Of a DNA stretch of 64,000 nt, positions 60,134 through 64,000 are shown one piece after another (within the stretch, counting starts at the first letter, position 1; every line of letters begins with the position of its first letter). This stretch comes from Shinella kummerowiae. Lineage in GTDB: Bacteria; Pseudomonadota; Alphaproteobacteria; Rhizobiales; Rhizobiaceae. The notes below the pieces were generated by a model. That model was not told the DNA's origin. It saw only the letters and a list, made by a program, of their open reading frames with translations, and ran no database searches. The stretch spans positions 186,001 to 250,000 of the forward strand of contig NZ_WUMK01000009.1 in NCBI RefSeq assembly GCF_009827055.1. The letters are read 5' to 3'. A program made the position numbers and the translations under genes.

Positions 60134-61060
60134 ATGGAAACGCTCCGCCGCCTGCTCCCCTCCGCCTCCAGCCTCATCATCTTCGAGGCCGCCGGGCGGC
60201 ACCAGAATTTCACCCGTGCCGCCCATGAGCTCGGCATGACACAGGCCGCCGTCTCCTATGCGGTGCGCAACCTGGAGGAACAGCTCGGCGTGGCGCTCTT
60301 CCACCGCGTCCACCGCGCGGTGGAGTTGACCGATGCGGGCGAACGCTTTCACGTCGATGTGACGCTCGGCCTCTCGCGCATCCAGAAATCGGCAGAAGAC
60401 ATTCGCGCCAAAGGACGGGAGGCGAACGTGACGCTCGCCGCCTCCACCGCCTTCGCCTCGATGTGGATGCTGCCGAGGCTTGCCAAGCTCCGGGCGGATC
60501 TTCCGGAGATCGACCTGCGTATCCAGACCAGCGTGCGTGATCTCGATCTCGACGAAGAGCCGATCCCGCTCGGCATTCGTGGCGGCGATCCGGCGAAATG
60601 GCCGCGCTATCATGCCGCCCTGCTGGCGCCGGAGGTCATCACCGCCGTTGCGAGCCCCGCCTTCGTGGAGAGCCGGGGGCATCCGGCAACGCCGCAGGAC
60701 CTGTTGAAACTGCCGCTCATCCACCTGGAGGAGCCGGTGCGCTCGGCCTGCGACTGGCCGGCATGGTTTGCCAGCGCCGGCCTTCGCTACCCGGCGCAGG
60801 CGCGGCGGCTCTCCATCAACGACTATGTGCTGGTGATTCAGGCGGTGCTGGCCGGCGAAGGCGTCGCGCTCGGCTGGCAGCACCTGATCGAACGGCAGGT
60901 GCGTTCCGGCGCGCTCGTCACCGTCGGCGGCCATGTGCTGCGCATGGACGATGCCTTCTACGTCGTCTGGCCGCGGTCGCGCGAGCTCAACAGCCCGGCA
61001 CGGCGCGTGCGTGACTGGCTGGTGGAGGAAGGCCGCATGGGCCGGGACGCGGTGTCCTGA
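60134..61060 (+). CDS. LysR family transcriptional regulator (GcvA-like)
   Basis: 308 residues. N-terminal winged HTH (about 9-66: LIIFEAAGRHQNFTRAAHEL, MTQAAVSYAVRNLEEQLG) and a C-terminal LysR substrate domain of the GcvA type (ANVTLAASTAFASMWMLPRL, VLAGEGVALGWQHL). It is transcribed divergently from the MttB-family gene with an 88-base gap and is the obvious candidate for its control, perhaps sensing a methylated amine or glycine-type ligand. That is inferred from position only. Confidence 0.93.
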   Translation: METLRRLLPSASSLIIFEAAGRHQNFTRAAHELGMTQAAVSYAVRNLEEQLGVALFHRVHRAVELTDAGERFHVDVTLGLSRIQKSAEDIRAKGREANVTLAASTAFASMWMLPRLAKLRADLPEIDLRIQTSVRDLDLDEEPIPLGIRGGDPAKWPRYHAALLAPEVITAVASPAFVESRGHPATPQDLLKLPLIHLEEPVRSACDWPAWFASAGLRYPAQARRLSINDYVLVIQAVLAGEGVALGWQHLIERQVRSGALVTVGGHVLRMDDAFYVVWPRSRELNSPARRVRDWLVEEGRMGRDAVS

Positions 61061-61063
61061 CCT

Positions 61064-61399
61064 TTAGCGGCGAAGGACCGGCCGCACCTCCTCGTGGAAG
61101 AAGCGGAAATAGGAGGTGATCTGCGCCAGCGCATTGGTCGACAGCTTGTACTGGATGCCGAGGCGACCATTGCTGAGCCAGCGGATCGTGCCACTGAGAC
61201 GGCCCAGCTCCTCGCTCTCGATGGTGACCAGCTGGCCGGGTATCGCCTGTATCGGCTTTTCCAGATCCAGCGCCATGCCGCTCGGCGACAGGTCGACCAC
61301 GCGGCCGCGCGTCGATTGATGCATGACCTGCACGGTCGCGAAAATCCGCACTCTTGAACGATCGGTCGCCCTGACGGGCATATCCTTGATGGTGGACAT
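61064..61399 (-). CDS. PilZ domain protein
   Basis: 111 residues, a single PilZ domain with the c-di-GMP-binding signatures RSRVR (about 14-18) and DLSPSG (about 37-42). Proteins of this type change motility or polysaccharide output when they bind c-di-GMP. The ATG at 61399 follows GGAGCCAGGA. It lies about 115 bases downstream of the GGDEF-EAL gene on the same strand, which suits a sender-receiver pair. The last base pairs are close to the end of the converging LysR gene. Confidence 0.88.
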   Translation of the reverse strand: MSTIKDMPVRATDRSRVRIFATVQVMHQSTRGRVVDLSPSGMALDLEKPIQAIPGQLVTIESEELGRLSGTIRWLSNGRLGIQYKLSTNALAQITSYFRFFHEEVRPVLRR

Positions 61400-61514
61400 T
61401 CCTGGCTCCATCCCCCTGAACCCATTTGATGGAGCCACCATAACGACGAGTGCTTGCAGTCCAGCTAAACCGATACGCGCAATTTTAGCGAACTGACCTG
61501 TTCAGGGACGATTG

Positions 61515-62873
61515 TCAGGCGGAGGCGGCGCGCCCCTCGATGCTGACATAGCGATCGGCGAGGAAACGCATGGTGGCGACGGCATCCGCCGGCTTGCCGT
61601 AGAAATAGCCCTGCCCCATGCCGCAGCCGAGCGCTTTCAGCTTCAGCGCCTCGGAAAAGTCCTCGATGCCTTCGGCAACCACCGCTAGGTCCAGGCCTTC
61701 ACACATCGCGACGATCGCCTTGATGATGTGTTCGGAGGCCTTGTCGTTGGAGATGCGCGAGACGAAGGCGCGATCGATCTTCACCTTGTCGAAGGTAAAA
61801 TCGCGCAGGCGTCCGAGGCTCGACTGGCCGGTGCCGAAATCGTCGAGCGAGATGCGCACGCCGGCGCCGCGCAGTTCGCCAACGATCTTCTGCGCGGTGT
61901 CGGCATCCGTCATCATCGCCGTTTCGGTGATTTCCAGCTCCAGCCGGCGCGGATCGAGGCCGACGCGGTTGAGGATCGCCAGCGTGTTGAACGCCGTCTT
62001 CGGATCCATCAGCTGGGCGGAGGAGAGATTGAAGGAGAGGAAGAGTTCCTTCGGCCAGGACAGCGCGGTTTCAGCGGCCTTGCGCAACAGCGTGTCCGAC
62101 AGCGCATCGATGAAACCGCGCTCTTCGGCAAGCGGCACGAAGACGGCGGGCGAGACATAGCCGAGATCCGCATCGCACCAGCGGGCGAGCGCCTCGAAGC
62201 CAACGACCGTATCGTCGCGCAGGCTGACGATCGGCTGAAAATGCACGTCCACCTCATTGGCGATGATGGCATTGCGCAGCGCCTGTTCGAGCTGCGTGGC
62301 GCGCTTCATCTCCTGGGCGATTTCCTGCGAATAGACGGTGATCTGGCCACGGCCGCGGCGCTTCGACCGGTAGAGCGCGGTATCGGCGCTCTTCAGAAGC
62401 TCGGTAAAGTCCTCGCCGGCGAAGGGGTAGATGGCAAAGCCGAAGGAAGCGGACAGGCGCACGTTGCGGTCGCCGAGATCGAACGGCGCCGACAGCACTT
62501 CGCGCAGCATCTGGCCGATCTTTTCGGCACCCTTGCGCTCGAAGACCAGCGGCAGCACGAAGGCGAACTCGTCGCCGCCGTGGCGGGTGACGGTCGCGCC
62601 GTCCGGAATGCAGGCTTTCAGACGATGCGCGACTTGGCAGAGGATCTCGTCGCCGGCGCGCGGGCCGAAAAGGTCGTTGATCGGTTTGAAACCATCGAGA
62701 TTGGCCATGCCGATGGCGAAGGGCGCCGGGTCTTCCTCGCGCTCCTTGGCGATCTGGCGCACCTTGTCGCGCAGCCGGTAAAGGTTACCGAGCCCGGTCA
62801 ACGGGTCGGTGTAAGCCATGGCATGGAGGTCAGTCTGGGAAACATCCAGCGCCGCATGTTCAGCAGACTTCAT
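61515..62873 (-). CDS. GGDEF-EAL domain protein (c-di-GMP turnover)
   Basis: 452 residues: GGDEF domain (about 20-190) with DPLTGLGNLYRL and intact RHGGDEFAF, then EAL domain (about 200-440) with GFEALARW, LELEITETAMM, SLDDFGTGQSSLG and VVAEGIED. Both active sites look intact, so it may make and break c-di-GMP. No RxxD inhibitory site stands before GGDEF. There is no membrane segment or sensor domain. ATG at 62873 has GGGAAATC upstream. Confidence 0.93.
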   Translation of the reverse strand: MKSAEHAALDVSQTDLHAMAYTDPLTGLGNLYRLRDKVRQIAKEREEDPAPFAIGMANLDGFKPINDLFGPRAGDEILCQVAHRLKACIPDGATVTRHGGDEFAFVLPLVFERKGAEKIGQMLREVLSAPFDLGDRNVRLSASFGFAIYPFAGEDFTELLKSADTALYRSKRRGRGQITVYSQEIAQEMKRATQLEQALRNAIIANEVDVHFQPIVSLRDDTVVGFEALARWCDADLGYVSPAVFVPLAEERGFIDALSDTLLRKAAETALSWPKELFLSFNLSSAQLMDPKTAFNTLAILNRVGLDPRRLELEITETAMMTDADTAQKIVGELRGAGVRISLDDFGTGQSSLGRLRDFTFDKVKIDRAFVSRISNDKASEHIIKAIVAMCEGLDLAVVAEGIEDFSEALKLKALGCGMGQGYFYGKPADAVATMRFLADRYVSIEGRAASA

Positions 62874-63013
62874 CAATGATTTCCCGTACTTGCACCCGAT
62901 CTCCGCCGACCTCTCCACGATGGGGCATGATCGTTAACAAATGCATAGCAAGCGATGCTCAGTCCTCCCCACCTGCCTCCCCATTTTTGGGGAGTTGACC
63001 ACCCGTTTTCAAC

Positions 63014-64000
63014 TTACGCGACATTTTTCTCCGGCTTGCCGGCGGCGTAACGCTGGTAGATGGCCTCGATCATGTCGGGGCTCACCGGCTTGGTGATGTA
63101 GTCGTCCATGCCTGCATCCATGCAGTTCTGCATATCGACATTGAGCGCCTGGGCGGTCACGGCGACGATAGGCGTGCGGGTGCCCGTCAGCTTCTCGGCT
63201 TCGCGGATTTCCATCGCCGCATCGATGCCGTTCATGACGGGCATGGAAATATCCATCAGCACGAGGCGCGGCTGGTGCTTGCGCCACAGCATGACCGCTT
63301 CCTCGCCATTCTCGGCGATGCGGTGCGAAATGCCCATGCCTTCGAGGATCTGCGAGAAGACGAACTGGTTGATCTGGTTGTCCTCGGCGACCAGCACCTC
63401 GATGTCGCCGACGGCGGCCGGCAGCATGGTCGAAATGTCGGTGGCGATGTACCAGTCGTCGGACAGCGAGACCGGCGTCAGGATATCGCCCAGCGGCGAG
63501 CCGTCTTGCGACAGCAATTCATGCTCCTCGACGAGCGCGCGCATGAAATCCGGGCCGATGCCATCCGGGCTGATCAACCGCGTGGCGATGCCGCGGCTGT
63601 TCGCCTGGATGATTTCGTGGCCGGACATGTTGTCGTCGATGACCACGAGATCGATCGCAAGCCCCTGGCGGGCGGCAAGGGTAAGGAAGGCATCGTATTC
63701 CCGCACGCTGCTGACGGCGCAGCAATCGCCCCCGCGCGCCTTGAATTCCGCCACGAGGATGTCCTCGATATGCGGGTTCGGGGTGACGACGAGGATGCGC
63801 TTGCCGGCGACGACGCGCAATTCCTCGGGATTGAGCTGATCCAGCAGCAGGCGGCGCTCCGCGTCGCGCACGGGATCGAAGCAGTTCTGCGCCTCCACGA
63901 AGCCGCCCGGTACGCGCAGCACGGCGTCGTCGGTGTCCGTGACAGTCCGCTCGCCCGTCACGAAGGCTGTCACGTCCTCCATCAGCGTCACCAGGGCGTA
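63014..64000 (-). CDS. Response regulator or C-terminal part of a hybrid histidine kinase (may run off the window)
   Basis: At least 325 residues. Two receiver-like domains are seen: a degenerate one (about 65-180: GKRILVVTPNPHIEDILVAE, VVIDDNMSG) and an intact C-terminal one (about 195-315: VLVAEDNQINQFV, VLMDISMPVMNGI with the phospho-accepting Asp, VAVTAQAL, DDYITKPVSPD). The frame continues open to the window edge (YALVTLMEDVTAFV), and the first 60 residues resemble the end of a kinase, so it could be the end of a hybrid sensor kinase. The GTG at 63991 is the alternative start. Confidence 0.7.
   Translation of the reverse strand, partial: YALVTLMEDVTAFVTGERTVTDTDDAVLRVPGGFVEAQNCFDPVRDAERRLLLDQLNPEELRVVAGKRILVVTPNPHIEDILVAEFKARGGDCCAVSSVREYDAFLTLAARQGLAIDLVVIDDNMSGHEIIQANSRGIATRLISPDGIGPDFMRALVEEHELLSQDGSPLGDILTPVSLSDDWYIATDISTMLPAAVGDIEVLVAEDNQINQFVFSQILEGMGISHRIAENGEEAVMLWRKHQPRLVLMDISMPVMNGIDAAMEIREAEKLTGTRTPIVAVTAQALNVDMQNCMDAGMDDYITKPVSPDMIEAIYQRYAAGKPEKNVA

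Noticed and set aside
62977-62994. CTCCCC-ATTTTT-GGGGAG as a terminator of the response regulator gene
   Set aside because: It lies downstream of another gene's start and has no U-run on the minus strand; stem is only six bases.
1-64000. CRISPR arrays, tRNA or rRNA genes, prophage or transposase genes
   Set aside because: None were seen on either strand; the tandem repeats found are within coding or short palindromic elements.

Overview
The window is a piece of a GC-rich alphaproteobacterial chromosome, most likely from the family Rhizobiaceae (Rhizobium/Ensifer/Agrobacterium/Shinella type). The indications are an ATP synthase F0 operon (atpI-B-E-F'-F) separate from F1, a BA14K-family protein, a DUF1217 flagellum-associated protein, several promoters of the EcfG/RpoE2 general-stress type, a LexA box of the alphaproteobacterial GTTC-N7-GTTC form, and core genes with rhizobial-type neighbours (glyQ/glyS, ubiA, octaprenyl diphosphate synthase, purD). 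I cannot name a species. No rRNA, tRNA, CRISPR array, prophage or insertion sequence was seen; coding density is high and codon use looks uniform.

Layout. 1-6 kb: the end of an acyl-CoA dehydrogenase gene, a BA14K protein, a GH25 lysozyme, a PPP phosphatase, then a Rieske oxygenase plus ferredoxin-reductase pair of the glycine betaine/stachydrine demethylase (GbcAB) type, preceded by a cobalamin riboswitch. 6-14 kb: a conserved unknown, a degenerate GGDEF protein, a Sua5-family tRNA t6A enzyme with an FAD-linked dehydrogenase, an SDR with tandem operator-like palindromes upstream, and a large five-module DUF1217 protein. 14-31 kb: cyclopropane fatty acid synthase, ubiA, a MipA-like porin, purD, glyS and glyQ separated by LemA/DUF2207 and a hydrolase, a sugar-nucleotide epimerase and an S49 peptidase. 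31-42.6 kb: a TrmN6-like methyltransferase, octaprenyl diphosphate synthase, a TPR protein with ispE and moaB, an RTX protein, an SOS-box-preceded radical SAM protein, rnhB, an ArsR/SRPBCC pair and a clpP paralogue. 42.7-51.5 kb: the F0 operon, a SleB cell wall hydrolase, kup, corA and mrp/apbC. 51.5-64 kb: two tandem LuxR-type regulators, an IclR-controlled De Ley-Doudoroff-type sugar-acid operon (SDR, dgoK, dgoA, SMP-30 lactonase), a stress-type PRC-barrel protein, an MttB-family methyltransferase with a divergent LysR gene, and three c-di-GMP or signalling genes.

How it fits together. The most interesting arrangement is the B12 riboswitch in front of an oxygen-dependent demethylase-type Rieske pair, while an MttB-superfamily protein, a family that works with corrinoid proteins, lies 53 kb away. 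This suggests isozyme switching by B12 supply, as metE/metH do, but the substrates are inferred only from family membership. Three unrelated small or envelope genes (BA14K, a 79-residue protein, PRC-barrel) share exact GGAAC-N16-CGTT promoters and probably belong to the general stress regulon. Regulatory DNA is unusually readable here: a 14-bp-arm palindrome before an ArsR gene, paired palindromes on a sigma-70-like promoter between an IclR gene and its dgo operon, and an exact LexA box before a radical SAM gene.

Limits: all assignments come from reading sequence and remembered family signatures; no alignment, structure prediction or database search was run.
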